Positions 33,481 through 46,161 of a stretch of 64,000 nt of DNA are shown here, in pieces. The stretch spans positions 31,111,262-31,175,261 of the forward strand of contig NC_053042.1 in the NCBI RefSeq assembly GCF_003473485.1, read 5' to 3'. The notes under the pieces are model-generated. The model did not search any database. It was not told the origin of the DNA and saw only the letters and a program-made list of their open reading frames with translations. Position 1 is the stretch's first letter, and every line of letters starts with the position of its first letter. The position numbers were made by a program, and so were the translations under genes. Origin of the DNA: Medicago truncatula (lineage: Eukaryota; Streptophyta; Magnoliopsida; Fabales; Fabaceae).

Positions 33481-35190
33481 CGTGCATTTACACTAAAAGG
33501 TAAAATGTTCCACTCAATCCATACAATGTGCTAACATCTATGTCAAATAAAACATACATCCAAGCATATTCATAAGATAGTATCAAGTATGGATCACTAA
33601 GGAATTATAAGGGTTATAAAGAGGTTGATCTACAAAAAAATCATTGTTTTTCTAGATAGTTCAAGAAGCCTACTAAGAATAAGGGAGCATTTATTTCATA
33701 GGTGCATAAATATATAATCCTATATACAACCATTTATAAACTATATACAACATACACAACTTTTATATACAAAAATCTACAAATCCCTTAATTTCTTGTA
33801 AGAGTAATGCTATATATATCTAGAAGAAATTGATCACGAAAAACAGGTTAGCCAATCTAAATTGTCCCTGGCCGGATATCATGGGGTGCTGGTTGAATAT
33901 ATATTTTTTGATGAAGGAGAAGTCAACTAAATTTCAAAATCAAAGGGACGCAAATCTGTCAAATCATTCTTGAATTATCACGGTTTACTCCTTCGCTATA
34001 TCCATCATTAGCCTTCTTGTAAATATAACAACCTTATTTGGAGTAAGAAATAGTCATCCATAAAATAGTTTCCATCTCCAAAGCATTTACACGACCACGA
34101 TAAAATACAAGATTGGGCCCCTTCTCAAAGATTTGATGGAATGGCCCAGCCCACCCAAGAGCGCTTATGTAATATGGGAACTCATGGCTGGAAACAATCC
34201 TTATGGTTTTGATATCCGGTAGGAATAATAAGAATCAAAGTTCAAGGTTGGTTGGTGAGCCTAGTGATAGGAGACTATCTAGCTTGGTTCGGAGAGCACT
34301 TGTTGGGTTAAAGATTTTTATTGTTGCTAAATGTTATGTTACGCCTAAATGCTGAACTATTGACCCTACTTGTTCGGATGGGTGTTCACCCCAAAGTGTT
34401 CCCGGACTATGCATGCGGAGTTTCCTCACCTTTGTGCCCAAAAAAATATTGAACACTAAATTTGGTAATATAAAATAAATTTACCCTTCCGTGAGTGGTT
34501 TCACCAGACAATTGAACCAGTTCCTTCTTCACCTGATTGATAGAAATGTTAATGTTAGAGCTTAATTGTTTGAGTCTTTGTTGTTTTAGCCTACGTCTCA
34601 TGAGATTACTTGTAATGCAAGTAATCTAGCCTTGAGCTTTCCATCATGATGCTTAGCAATAAATAAGCTCCCATTGTACTTTGAGATAATGAATGAAATC
34701 AATATTTTCACATTGCAAGAAAACGGGCTGCTATGACCCGCTGGGACATTCGATATTTATCGCATTGCATTTAGCAAATTACAACAATTTTATATGACTT
34801 ATGATATTGATTCATTAAGGAAAAGAAACCCCATGATAATTTTGAAAATCATCGAGCAAATGGAGAGAATCGTTGTTATAAAACAGAATTCTTTTCAGAT
34901 CTCAAACTTAATGCATTTATTTGTTAGACAAAACATTTAATGTAGATGGTTATATTTTAAAATGTTCGCTGAAAAGGCCATATAAATAAAATGATAAAAT
35001 CATTTGCAGCTCATAACATAAAGAGAAGAACCCAAATAATAACTTCATGAATTTAATAATTTATCAAAAAATATAAAATACAAAAATAAATGAAAGCACG
35101 CTATGTTTTGATTTATACTATACCACAAGTTTGTGTGTATATGTGCACATTTATATATGTGCTCTTATTTTATATAAAGACATAAGTTCA
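33481..35190. other. Non-coding flank of thaumatin-like gene 2
   Basis: No gene is recognised. Most of it aligns with 39640-41150 in copy C. A stretch at 33860-34330 has no clear counterpart in copy C. Confidence 0.45.
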
Positions 35191-35226
35191 ATGATTTAAA
35201 ATGGCATATTTGTTTGGTCATGGAGT

Positions 35227-36078
35227 TCAAGCTGATGGACAGAAGGTGATGGCATAGTCGGGTCTTGCAAAGCAAGTGAAAGTGCTGCTCTTATCGTCGT
35301 AAGCATAGCTATAAGCACCCGGGCACTGGTTCTTGAAAACCATAGAATAGTCTGTGGGTGGACATTTTTCTTCGGTATTGTAATCTCCACGACAACAATA
35401 TTTATCTTCATTTAAAGCCAAACAAGCGCTCTTACAAGCAACCACACTCCCATCAGTACCTATCACTTGGAGCTCTGAAGGACACACAACATTGATGTTC
35501 CCTGGACAACTGGAGGTTTTGCAGTCACCACTCCCACCTTGTGGCGTTACAGACATTGGCACGTTGAATCCATCCACATTGCTCACATCATAGAAATCTT
35601 GTCCCCCGTTTGTTGCTACGGTTATTTCTACCAATGTTGCTGGTGGGATTGCGCCAGCACCATTGCAACCGAGTTGACCAGAGGCACAATCGGCGGTGGC
35701 ACAGCTGAACTTTCCATTGTTGTTGAAGCATCCGGTTCGGCCCCAAAATCGACCAGACCATGGTGATGGAAGGTCCACTGAAATAGTAACTCCAGATCCC
35801 AACTCGAAACCCGTCGTTGATAGCTGAGGTTTTTGGTCTCCGGTTAACGTTCCTGGCCATACAGTGTATTCACACCTATTTGTGAACGTCACCTTAGCTC
35901 CTCCAACCACTGCATATACAAATACAAATGAATTTAGTAAGCGCATGAAGAGAAATTAACTTAGCTAAGTGAATTGATTAATTATATGGAAAATTAATGT
36001 AGTTATGTATTGATATATGTACGTACCGTAGAAGAGGAATGCAAAACTAAGGCACAGAGCAACACGGGTGCTTGTCAT
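35227..36078 (-). CDS. Thaumatin-like protein 2 (PR-5 family), 244 aa, two exons
   Basis: Exon 1 (36027-36078) encodes [17 protein letters not shown]; exon 2 (35227-35909); intron phase 1. Same architecture as copy 1: secretory signal, thaumatin signature, 16 cysteines and acidic-cleft residues. It differs from the 41189 copy at six residues, so the two arose by recent tandem duplication. TATA-like TATATATA at 36205-36212, about 127 bp upstream of the start on the minus strand. Probable secreted glucan-binding or antifungal defence protein (family inference). Confidence 0.93.
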
Positions 36079-36992
36079 TTTGGATATGGCTTTTGATTAA
36101 TCTTGTTTTGCAGGCTTGTGAATATATATTAATTAGTGAGAGTTTTTCGATTGTAGTTTGTTGTGTGAAGGTGATTTGATGAAGTTGCTCTCTGCTTCTT
36201 TACATATATATAGATTTCTATCGATGGTTTGAATCGTCATTCAACGAATGTTTTATTTGTTCTGGTCAATAAAAATAAATTATGTATAGTATTTGGTAAC
36301 TTATATGGAACAATTCTTATATTTAAGCCTCCATGGATCGGAAAAGTCTCAAATAATTTTTTTAGTAGTACTTTGGTCCGGTGTACGTATTTTAGTGTTA
36401 GATATACATATTAAAATTACAAAAAAGAAAGAAAAAAAAAATCTGAAGTTGATATTGAGGTTGTTTGATGATTTTCTTATAATTTTATGTGTAGCAATCA
36501 TTCAACATCATCATATTCTACCCTATAAAATTAACTTTAAAAACCTAATATTTATTTTTTCTAAGATCTTTGTAATACTAATATATTACTATATAAATTA
36601 GTTTTCTATTTATTTTACGAATACTATATAAATTAGTTGCTTTTTCTTCTCTTTGTCGACAATTTTTTTCTTGCTGAATACTAAGATATTCCTTTGTTGG
36701 CATTTGTTGGCATTATCTTTGTTGTGTCGACTTTGTCAACCAATAGAAATGGACACCAATTTTTGCTTTTATAATGGTGGCAAACGTTGCAGCAGACAAT
36801 TATTGATACTGGAGAAATATTCACCAATGGATGCTCATTGGTTTTCTATTGAAGTAGGAGAATTTTAGTAGTTTCGGATCAACTTGAGAAAGACCTTTTT
36901 AAAATAAATCTAAGACAAATCACATTTTCTATTCTTCTTATTTGTTTGTAATATTAGATTAGGCATCTCTAATAGGTTTATCTTTATCTTTA

Positions 36993-38384
36993 GAGATTTA
37001 CTTTTCCCACCTTACTGCTTTCTCGCGCGCCCTGCAAAAATTTCAAAAATATCTCTGATCCGGGCTATATAATCAGGACAATATTGTTATTGATTTCCGG
37101 AAAACGAAATTCGGACCATATTGTTATGTGCTTTTTAGTGTCTTTCTTTGATGTCAAGGGTCTCTGTTGATCGTTATATGAACGCCACACAAGCTGCAAT
37201 GCAATTGCAGGGTTCATATGAACGGTCAACAATCACCAAGACACCACCGACACCCCTAAAAAACTAAAAACATTTGAAGAAAATGGAAGAAAAGAGGTGA
37301 AGTGAAGAATGAAAGTATTTTTTGAAGATGAAAGCCTATTTATAGCCTAAAACAAGTCCTAGGTCATTAGTACAATCAATGAAAACGTGTTAGTGGTTGT
37401 AACCGTCCAAACATACATTAATGACTCCACACAAAAGAATCCAATGCTGAAGCTTTCCAGATTATACATTCTGGAATTTCCTTAACCCTACAAGAAGTGC
37501 AAACTTTTCTCTTGTTCACCAGTATCGTATTAATCCGGAAAATATATTCTGGAAAACAAAGGTACATTCCAGATTATATTTTCCGGACTGCATCAGTATC
37601 ATGGCCGATGGTTTGCACCACATGTTTTTGTCGGTGGTCAAGTAAAAAAACGTGTTTTACCACGTTTTTTAACTACATTTATATGACCTCCCAGCCGTTT
37701 TTGACCCACCCTCCCTATAAATAGCCTTCCAAACCCCACCATTTCTCACACCATCCTCTCCCACCCTCTCCTCCTCTTCTTCCTTCTACAACGTCCATGG
37801 TTTTCCATCGTTGGCCTTTCATAGATAAGGGTCTCGTTGAAAACTTTAAGGGTTTGTATGAACGGTCAATGAGGATGGAACCGCGCTGCAAAAAAGTGCG
37901 GTTCATCTGGGGGTCATGTGGGTCAGTGTGGTTCTTAGCTTGGCATGTCTAGGCATAAGTTTGAGCACCCCCTACCACCCTCAGGGGCATTGTTTTCTTC
38001 TTCCCGCCCTCCTCTTCCCTCCTCCCCTGGTTGCCCTCCAACAAGGAAGCTATTGGTATGTCCTATCACATACAAGTGGTTAGGCTCTTAGGAGATTAAA
38101 AATTGATTTAGGTTCTTATGTAATAAGCTTAAAAAGCTTCAACGTTATTGTAATGTATTGTTCATATATTAATAAAATGAGTTTTTTTTTTATATTTTTT
38201 TTTATCTTTTTGTCTTTTTTTTTTTGGTTTATATGTTTATTTGCATTTATTTGACGAATTTCAAAGCTTAAAATTGAAAAAGTTATGGAAAAAGACCTTT
38301 CCGAATTTTAATATCCGGATTAATCTGCAAAATTCTAACAATCATTTTCAAAAAATATAATCCGGACTAGGGAAAAGTAAATCT
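36993..38384. mobile_element. Non-autonomous MULE-like transposon, 1.39 kb
   Basis: Terminal inverted repeats AGATTTACTTTTCCC (36994-37008) and GGGAAAAGTAAATCT (38370-38384) are flanked by TTTATCTTTA at 36983-36992 and 38385-38394, a 10-bp duplication. The paralogous copy at about 43077-43095 carries one target copy and no element. It contains many 'tccggatta/ttccgga' dyads and no transposase. It also contains a TATA box (37716-37723) ahead of a 51-codon ORF at 37797-37952 with no known relative. Confidence 0.9.
37797..37952 (+). CDS. Small unrecognised ORF inside the MULE (51 aa)
   Basis: ATG at 37797 follows a TATAAATA box (37716) by about 80 bp and a CT-rich leader. The product begins MVFHRWPFIDKGLVENFKGL. 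It matches no family I know. It could be a captured host fragment or a chance ORF. Confidence 0.25.
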   Translation: MVFHRWPFIDKGLVENFKGLYERSMRMEPRCKKVRFIWGSCGSVWFLAWHV

Positions 38385-38455
38385 TTTATCTTTATAATAA
38401 CATTCAAAGAGTTCCGTAAAAATGACTTAATCCAAAATAAGTGTTCCTAAGCACA

Positions 38456-38927
38456 CCCTCATTAGAATCTTCCCATGTGACAATCACCCCACCAAGATAA
38501 AGAGATAACAATTTTGACATTTTATAACATAAAGATTTAAATCGGGAAAATAATAATAAGATAAATGACGAATGTATTACCTAATTATAACAAAAATAAT
38601 TAAATCGAGAAATAAAGATAAAAAATGAAAATGTTATATAAAATTATGTTAAGCAACAAATTGTGTAATTTTGTTTAGAATTTTAATTGTCCCTAATTCC
38701 TAAAAAGCTGTTGAATATTAGAATCAATCATGCACTCTTCAATATGATACATACAATAATAGTACACTATGCCTCCAAGTACAATGGGCCTCCTTATTGG
38801 AATCAATCTTTACACTTCTTAAATTTCTCTTTTTTTTTTCAACTTTTGTTGGTCCAACGGCAGTTAATTGTCGTTCGGCTATCCATTATCAGTTAACCGT
38901 CGTTTGGTACTTTAGATCGGTTTTCTA
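38456..38927. other. Junction region between duplication copies, nothing recognised
   Basis: AT-rich spacer between copy B and copy C. No ORF or element boundary was found. Confidence 0.4.
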
Positions 38928-39660
38928 GCTTAATGCAACCCAAATCAACCAAACTTTATGAGAATGCGAATCTTTTCCCAAGAAATTGAATGGGATTCGG
39001 TTTATATTCTAATTATTTCCCAAAATTAATCCTGCATTTTCTATTTATTTATCACAAATATGCATAGATAACAAAATTGATTGCATAACATATGTAGAAA
39101 TTGCTTGGATAACTGATTTAGCTAAAATAATCCTTCCTACAAAAGAGAAGGTTTTTGACTTCCATTTACTTAGCCGCTCGTCCACCTTTTCAATAATGAA
39201 CTGAAATGATCTCTTGAGCACTCTTTTGCGAAAGAGGGCCACAACCAAGTATTTTCTATGATCTTTGGTGCTATGGAAACCAGCAACTTCACAAATTTGC
39301 AGAAGGAGGTTCCACATAACATTCATGGAGAAGAAAAATCCAGTCTTGTCCTTGCTCAATTTTTGATGCCTACAAAATAAATCCAAAATAATGTTAATAT
39401 AATTAATCAGCTCCAAATTTGCTTAAAAAAATAGGAGCAAATAATCCAAAAATGCTAAATGTTCTAATTTTGGAGCACCTCTATTAATTTGAATTGGTTT
39501 CCACATGTCTTTCTGCACCGCCAAATTTATCAGATGGAAAAGTCTCTAAATGCACAGGACAAAAGGATATGGTGATAGAGGATCTCCATGACGGATTCCC
39601 ATAGACGGAAATAAACAATTAGGGCTTTCTCATTCCAAAGCTACTGTATCCTTGCTGTTG
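38928..39660 (-). pseudogene. LINE reverse-transcriptase fragment, duplicated copy C
   Basis: The minus-strand frame 39416-39045 is open for 123 codons and reads KYLVVALFRKRV, WKSKTFSFVGRIILAKSVIQ and YVMQSILL. This is the conserved RT C-terminal region of plant LINEs. Upstream pieces (GIRHGDPLSPYPFVLCI and LEHLAFLDYLLLF) are present with stops. It is the longer of the two copies. Confidence 0.75.
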
Positions 39661-40067
39661 AAATACACATGTATACACAAGTAAAAAGTGTGCATTTACA
39701 CTTAAATTGTTAAATGTTTCACTCAATCCATAAAATATACTAACATCTATGTCAACGTAAACATACATCCAAGCATATTCATAAGATAATATCAAGCATG
39801 GATCACTAAGGAATTTATCAGGATTACAATGAGGCTGATCTACAAAAAAATCATTGTTTTTCTAGATAGCGATCAAGAAGCTTAAGAATAAGGGAGCATT
39901 TATTTCCTATGTACATAAATATATAATCCTATATACAACCAATTATAAACTATATACAACATACACAACTTCTATATACAAAAATCTACAAATCCCTTAA
40001 TTTCTTGCAAATAACCTTATTTGGAGTAAGAAATGGTCGTTAATAAAAAGCATCAAGTCAGTGTAGA

Positions 40068-40376
40068 CTAAAACTTTGCCAACTCCAGCTCAACCCCTTC
40101 TTCAACTTCTGGATCTAGCCAAGCAAGTCTACCGATTTGAGCTACTGCAAATTCAAAATTCGGTCTGCACCATGCAAAAGGTGGAATACCAAATACCTCA
40201 AGACATACACTTCTTCTCCTTTGACCGTTTCTAACAGTGAGGCACTTGCTCTCCATTGTTTCTTCCAACACCTTGAGAGTCACTTTGATGTTTGCAACAC
40301 ATGAGAAGCTTGCTAGAAACTTAAACTCTCTAATGCTCCTAACCTTTTCTGCACAGAGTTTCCATCTCCCAAGCAT
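40068..40376 (-). pseudogene. LINE ORF1-like (DUF4283) fragment
   Basis: A 102-codon open frame ends LAKF. Its middle (SVCLEVFGIPPFAWCRPNF) resembles the DUF4283/LINE ORF1 'vwvri.GiP...W....f' motif. The corresponding part of copy B lacks it, so it was either inserted in copy C or deleted from copy B. Confidence 0.4.
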
Positions 40377-41188
40377 TTACATGACTTCTTATGATGTTAT
40401 AGAGTTTCCTCACTTTTGTACCAAAAAAATACGGAACACTAAATTTGGTAATATAAAATAAATTTCTCTTCCGCGAGTGGTTTCTCCGGACAAAAATACT
40501 TGATTGATAGAAATGTTAGGATAGTTAGAGCTTAGCTGTTTTAGTCTTTGTTGTTTTAGCCTATGTCTCTTGAGATTACTTGTAATGCAAGTCATCTAGC
40601 CTTGAGCTTTCCATCTTGATGCTTAGCTATAAATAAGCTCCCCTTTGTAGTTTGAGATAATGAATGAAATCAATATTTTCACATTACAAGAAAACAGGCT
40701 GATATGACCCGCTGTGACATTCAACTATTTATCGCGTTACAATTTATATGACTTATGATATTAAGGAAAAGAAACCCTGTGATAATTTTGATATTGATTC
40801 ATTAAGGAAAAGAACTTATGATATAAAACAAAGTTCTTTGCAATACAGAAACTTAATGCATTTATTTGTTATACAACTTTTTATGCAGTTGGTTATATTT
40901 TAAAATGTTCGTTGAAAAGACCATATAAATAAAATGATAAAATCATTTGCAGTTGCAGCTCATAACATAAGGAGAAGAACCCAAATAATAACTTCATGAA
41001 TTTAATAATTTATCAAAAAATGTAAAATACAATAATAAATGAAAGCACGCTATGTTTTGATTTATACTTGTGGTTTATACTATACCACAAGTTTGTGTGT
41101 ATATGTGCACATTTATATATGTGCTCTTATTTTATATAAAGACATAAGTTCAATAATTTAAAATGGCATATTTGTTTGGTCATGGAGT

Positions 41189-42040
41189 TCAAGCTGATGG
41201 ACAGAAGGTGATGGCGTAGTCGGGTCTTGCAAAGCAAGTGAAAGTGCTGCTCTTATCGTCGTAAGCATAGCTATAAGCACCGGGGCATTGGTTCTTGAAA
41301 ATCATAGAGTAGTTTGTGGGTGGACATTTTTCTTCAGTATTGAAATCTCCACGACAACAATATTTATCTTCATTTAAAGCCAAACAAGCACTCTTACAGG
41401 CAATCACACTCCCATCAGTACCAATAACTTGGAGCTCTGAAGGGCACACAACATTAATGTTCCCTGGACAACTGGAGGTTTTGCAGTCACCACTCCCACC
41501 TTGTGGCGTTACAGACATTGGCACGTTGAATCCGTCCACATTGCTCACATCGTAGAAGTCTTGTCCCCCGTCTGTTGCTACCGTTATTTCTACCAATGTT
41601 GCTGGTGGGATTGCCCCAGCACCGTTGCAACCGACTTGACCAGAGGCACAATCGGCGGTGGCACAGCTGAACTTTCCATTGTTGTTGAAGCATCCGGTTC
41701 GGCCCCAAAATCTACCCGACCATGGTGATGGAAGGTCCACTGAAATAGTAACTCCAGATCCCAACTCGAAACCTGTCGTTGATAGCTGAGGTTTTTGGTC
41801 TCCGGTTAACGTTCCTGGCCATACAGTGTATTCACACCTATTTGTGAATGTCACCTTAGCTCCTCCAACCACTGCATATACAAATACAAATGAATTTATT
41901 AAGCGCATGAAGAGAAATTAACTTAGCTAAGTGAATTGATTAATTATATGGAAAATTAATGTAGTTATGTATTGATATATGTACGTACCATAGAAGAGGA
42001 ATGCAAAACTAAGGCATAGAGCAACGCGGGTGCTTGTCAT
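41189..42040 (-). CDS. Thaumatin-like protein 3 (PR-5 family), 244 aa, two exons
   Basis: Exon 1 (41989-42040) is identical in protein to gene 2; exon 2 (41189-41871); intron phase 1, GT-AG. It has a secretory signal, thaumatin signature, 16 cysteines and an intact acidic cleft. It differs from gene 2 at six residues (for example V97/L, D118/N and I/V near 158), about 97.5% identity. TATA-like run at 42153-42160 on the minus strand. Confidence 0.93.
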
Positions 42041-43145
42041 TTTGGATATGGCTTTTGATGAATCTTGTTTTGCAGGCTTGTGAATATTTTCTCTTTCGAT
42101 TGTAGTTTGCTGTTTGTAAGTGATTGATGAAGTTGTTCTCTGCTTCGTGACATATATATAGATTTCTATCCGATGGGTTGAATCGTAATTCAACGAATGT
42201 ATTAATTTGACTCGGTCAATAAAAATAAAATATGAATAGTGTATATGGTAACTATATGGATTGTGGAACAATTCTACATATTTAAGCCTCCATGGATCGG
42301 AAAAGTCTCAAATAAGTAGTACTTGGTCTGCTGTACGTATTTTAGTGTTAAAATAATAATAATCTGAAGTTGATATTGATGTTTTTAGAGGATTTTCTTA
42401 TAATTTTATGTGTATAGATCATTCAACATCATCACATTGTACACTATAAAATCCTAATGTTTATACACTATATTTTTTTCTTTCAAAAATAATAATATTG
42501 TACACTGTAAAATTAACTTTAAAAACCTAATATTTTTTTATAAGATCTTTGTATTACTAATATATTACTATATAAATATTTTTTTATTTTACGAATACTA
42601 TATATATTACTTGTTTTTTTCTTCTTTCTGTCGGCAATTTTTTTCTTGCTGAATACTACGATATTCCTTTGATTGCGTATTAATTATTAGATTAGGCATT
42701 TTTGGGAATTATCTTTGTTGCGTCGACTTTGTCAACCAATAGAATAATGATGGACACCATTTTTTGCTTTTATAATGGTGGAAAACGTTGCAGCAGACAA
42801 TTGTTGATATGGAAAAATATTAACCCATGGATGCTCATTGGTTTTCTATTGAATTAGGAGAATTTCTATGGTTTCGGCTCAACTTGAGCTAGGTCCTATG
42901 TTTTAATAAGAAAAGTGTTATTAATACTTCTTTTTAATAAGAAAAGTGTGTTAGTCCCTGTTAATCTTCTATATGAGAAATAGTCTTCTAAAAACAAATT
43001 TTAGACAAAACTCATTTTCTTTCTATTTGTTTGTCTTTTTGAATAAATATTAGTCTAGGCATCTCAAATATATCTTTATCCTTATAATAAACATTTGAGA
43101 GTTAGGTAAAAATGATTTAATCCAAATTTTGTGTTCCTGAGGATC

Positions 43146-44311
43146 AAGGTCTCCCCAATAATTCGAAGGCATTGTTATATAATCTTGGCAAATTTCATTT
43201 AAAAAGAATTGAAGAAAAAAATCCAACATCATTTATTTGGACAAAAAATTAAGTTTCAATTAAATATATGAGTAATGGTTCAAACATGACATTTACTTAT
43301 AAATAAATAGACATTTATTTATGGACAATGAATAATGGACAACAAAATTATTTCTACCAGACTTATACCTACGAAAAAATGACATTTAGTAACAGACTTT
43401 CCACCGAGCAATGCATAATTGGACAATCATGTGATGAGCCCCTAAATCAAGTGAAGGATAGGTGATGCTAGAGCAACATAGTGAGAAGATCATTCTTTCT
43501 TAAGATCATGTGGGTTGTTAAAGGCTCAAAACAGAGTCATAAGCATACTCAAAACTCAAAACAACAATACTATTTTTTTGTTGAAGAAACTAAATTAACC
43601 CACTTAAATTAGTATTGGGGAGAATCGAACCTGAGACCTTGAAGAAGAGCACACTCCCAGATCCTAAGTCAATACCATCAAACAAACCCAACAAAACAAC
43701 AATACCTAAAGCATATTTAATTTGAAGGTAAAAATCAGAACTTTACATATGTGCAATAATTTTCTTTAATTTGTTAAAAAATTGTTTTGTTAAGTTCATA
43801 GTTGATATGTTTCATTTTGTTGGTGTTAACGCTCCGATTCTTGGCGGAAGAGAATACTAGTAATTCGAAGTTTGATTGAAAAACAAGAAGGATATGATAA
43901 AAAATTGTTCCATCCAAACATTAAACACATTTAAGTTGTTGCGTGTATAATTCATTGATCATAATATCATCTAACAATTATAGTGATAGAAAGACATGAC
44001 TTCACTATCATTGGTCCATATAAACGCGATACAATACAAATATAAAATCACAAATGAATGCTTCAGAACCTTGATTTCAAAATAAACACAACACAAGGAT
44101 TCAGATGAATTCATTCACCATTTATAAATAAACACAACATGAAAGGTACCACTTGTAACTTGTTATAGTTTATAAATTAAACCACAAGAAATGAACCACT
44201 AACATAATTTCATGAAAAAGTAAGAAGCACTGCTACAAAATTCCAATACCAAATACATTGTATAAAACTCAAAGTACACATATACATTTGGCACTAAAAC
44301 TTAGCATTGAT
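43146..44311. other. Intergenic region with repeat fragments
   Basis: 43230-43440 shares 'acctacg(g)aaaaaatgacattta' and 'aatgcataattg' with 52775-52870, apparently fragments of one DNA-transposon family. 43566-43690 on the minus strand carries CAGGTTCGATTCTCC, a B-box-like SINE remnant. No gene. Confidence 0.45.
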
Positions 44312-45826
44312 TTACCTATTTAACTTAACATGCATTATGTCTTCAATCAACTTCAACATGTTGATGTAAGAAGATCCACCTTTTTCAATTGCTTTCTTTG
44401 CCATGTCAGCATACTTCCTAGCCCTTTCTCTCCTCTCACTTTTCCCTTCACCATCACCCATCACCTTCTCAATAGCCTCTTTAACATTATCCCTAGTCAC
44501 TTGAACACCATCACCAAACTCTTCTTCATCACCATAATTCACAGCAATTTCAGCTCCAACCCTAACTCCACTCTCAATCACTTGTACAACCAACTTCTCA
44601 TTGAAAAATTGATCAGCAAACATAGGATATGTTACTAATGGCACCCCACCACAAATACCTTCCAATGTTGAATTCCAACCACAATGTGTCAAAAATGCAC
44701 CTATTGCTTTATGTGACAATATCAAAACTTGTGGGACCCAACCCTTAACCAAAATTCCTCTCCCTTTCACCCTTTCTTCAAATCCATCTTCTAAAAGCCA
44801 TTTTTCTACTTCACCCCACATATATGCTTTTCTCACCACCCAAATAAACGGTCTATTGGTAGCTTCTAATCCCAAACCAAATTCTATCAATTGTTTTGGT
44901 GTTACACGATTAAGACTACCAAGACAAGCATAAATTACAGAATTTTCAGGCCATGAATCAAGCCACTTCACATATTGATTTGCATCATCAATTGAATTTT
45001 TTCTACCTCTTTCAGCTTTTTCTAAATCATCTTTATTTGTTAACGAAACAGGACCAACACACCATACCTTATTTCCCGTAACCCTTTGATACTCTTCAAC
45101 ATAACCACTTTCCAACTCTTCAAAACTATTCACTACTATCCCATATGCTTTCTTTTCACATGCTCTTATCCTCTCACGTATAACATTCAAATTTTGGTTT
45201 GAACTAGGCTTGAATATCATAGGCAATTGAGATTTTCTCATCTCAATTCTATGCGGCAATCCGGGGACAACGAATTCATCCGAATCGGAGAGGGTTTCAC
45301 AAACCATAGAAGCATGAATATTGTGATTACACAATAGGGTGAAACAATTCATCCCATCAAATATTATTCTTGGAACTTTGAACTTAATTGATGTTTCAAC
45401 TAGACATGGAATATGTTTGTCACATATCATGCATGTTGGAAATGGTTCCATCTTTTCAATAATCTCTTCTATTGGTTGTTGTAATAAGTCTAAAGCTATG
45501 AGGAAATTTTCTCTAAGGTCCATTGAAGGAAGTGTTTCTATACTTTCACATCCCTGTGGTATTCCAGCCTCAACATTTGGAAATTTCACTTCTAGAAGTT
45601 GTATTTGTGACCCTAATTGGATTTCTCTATTGATGGTTGTTTTGAACGGGATTGCATTAAGGGGTGTGGTGATAATTGTAACCTTCACATTATGCCTAGC
45701 CAATAACTTTGCCATATCCACCATGGGAAGAATGTGACCTGGTGCCAAAAAAGGGATGCATACAATGTGGATGTTGCTTAGTTGTGTTGAACTCATTGCC
45801 TCTTCTTTTGTCATTTTAGGCTGCAA
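44312..45826 (-). CDS. UDP-glycosyltransferase, UGT73-like, 504 aa, single exon
   Basis: Transfers sugar from UDP-sugar to a small-molecule acceptor in the cytosol. The N-terminal acceptor half has PFLAPGHILPMVDMAKLL with catalytic His31 and the likely activating Asp136 (MICDKH). The C-terminal half has the 44-residue PSPG box at 363-406, with WVPQ, HCGWNS, E and a final DQ. The terminal Gln usually goes with UDP-glucose. 'LGSLNRVTPKQLIE' and 'ATNRPFIWVV' are also group-D-like. Length is normal. The start codon at 45826 is the first of three candidate Mets, the others at codons 5 and 11. No intron is needed, as usual for the UGT73 group. The substrate (triterpenoid, flavonoid or hormone) cannot be told from sequence. 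A related pseudogene lies at 49377-50540. Confidence 0.93.
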   Translation of the reverse strand: MQPKMTKEEAMSSTQLSNIHIVCIPFLAPGHILPMVDMAKLLARHNVKVTIITTPLNAIPFKTTINREIQLGSQIQLLEVKFPNVEAGIPQGCESIETLPSMDLRENFLIALDLLQQPIEEIIEKMEPFPTCMICDKHIPCLVETSIKFKVPRIIFDGMNCFTLLCNHNIHASMVCETLSDSDEFVVPGLPHRIEMRKSQLPMIFKPSSNQNLNVIRERIRACEKKAYGIVVNSFEELESGYVEEYQRVTGNKVWCVGPVSLTNKDDLEKAERGRKNSIDDANQYVKWLDSWPENSVIYACLGSLNRVTPKQLIEFGLGLEATNRPFIWVVRKAYMWGEVEKWLLEDGFEERVKGRGILVKGWVPQVLILSHKAIGAFLTHCGWNSTLEGICGGVPLVTYPMFADQFFNEKLVVQVIESGVRVGAEIAVNYGDEEEFGDGVQVTRDNVKEAIEKVMGDGEGKSERRERARKYADMAKKAIEKGGSSYINMLKLIEDIMHVKLNR

Positions 45827-46161
45827 TTTTCATTTTGTTATTGAAAGTTTAAATATAATCAAAGGGAGTGCTGAATCTAGAAAACAAATTTATACAATCT
45901 AAAATATTTGAGAAGGAAAAAGAAAAAAGAAGAAAAACTTGATATTGAAAATGAATTTTAAGGCTAGGATACTTACAATCAAATTCCTTGTCATGAACTA
46001 TTCTCAAATTGGTGAGATAAGATTGTCAGCAATTCTTCATGTAAGTTTCAAGTCGGTGGAAAATACTAGTAGATTGTTGTAGTTCCTTATATTTTGTCAC
46101 TAATTTATTTTTCTGATTTTTCAATTTATATTTATGGTAGAAATTTGGTACATTTAGTTTT
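45827..46161. other. Upstream region of the UGT gene
   Basis: AT-rich. It must contain the UGT promoter on the minus strand, but no clear TATA box could be picked. Confidence 0.4.

Larger units (their letters stand above)
32918..36992. repeat. Segmental duplication, copy B (pairs with 38928-43080)
   Basis: LINE RT relic, thaumatin-like gene and both gene flanks recur in the same order and strand in 38928-43145. Copy B continues after the MULE (38385-38455). Copy-specific indels: the 208-bp RT segment and the 40040-40345 block are only in copy C; the MULE is only in copy B. Confidence 0.85.
38928..43145. repeat. Segmental duplication, copy C (pairs with 32918-36992 and 38385-38455)
   Basis: It carries the LINE RT relic, thaumatin-like gene 3 and flanks in the same order as copy B. 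It retains the uninterrupted target site of the MULE near 43085. Confidence 0.85.

Noticed and set aside
44330..45737. Plus-strand frames over the UGT gene
   Set aside because: Antisense shadows of the 504-codon coding sequence.
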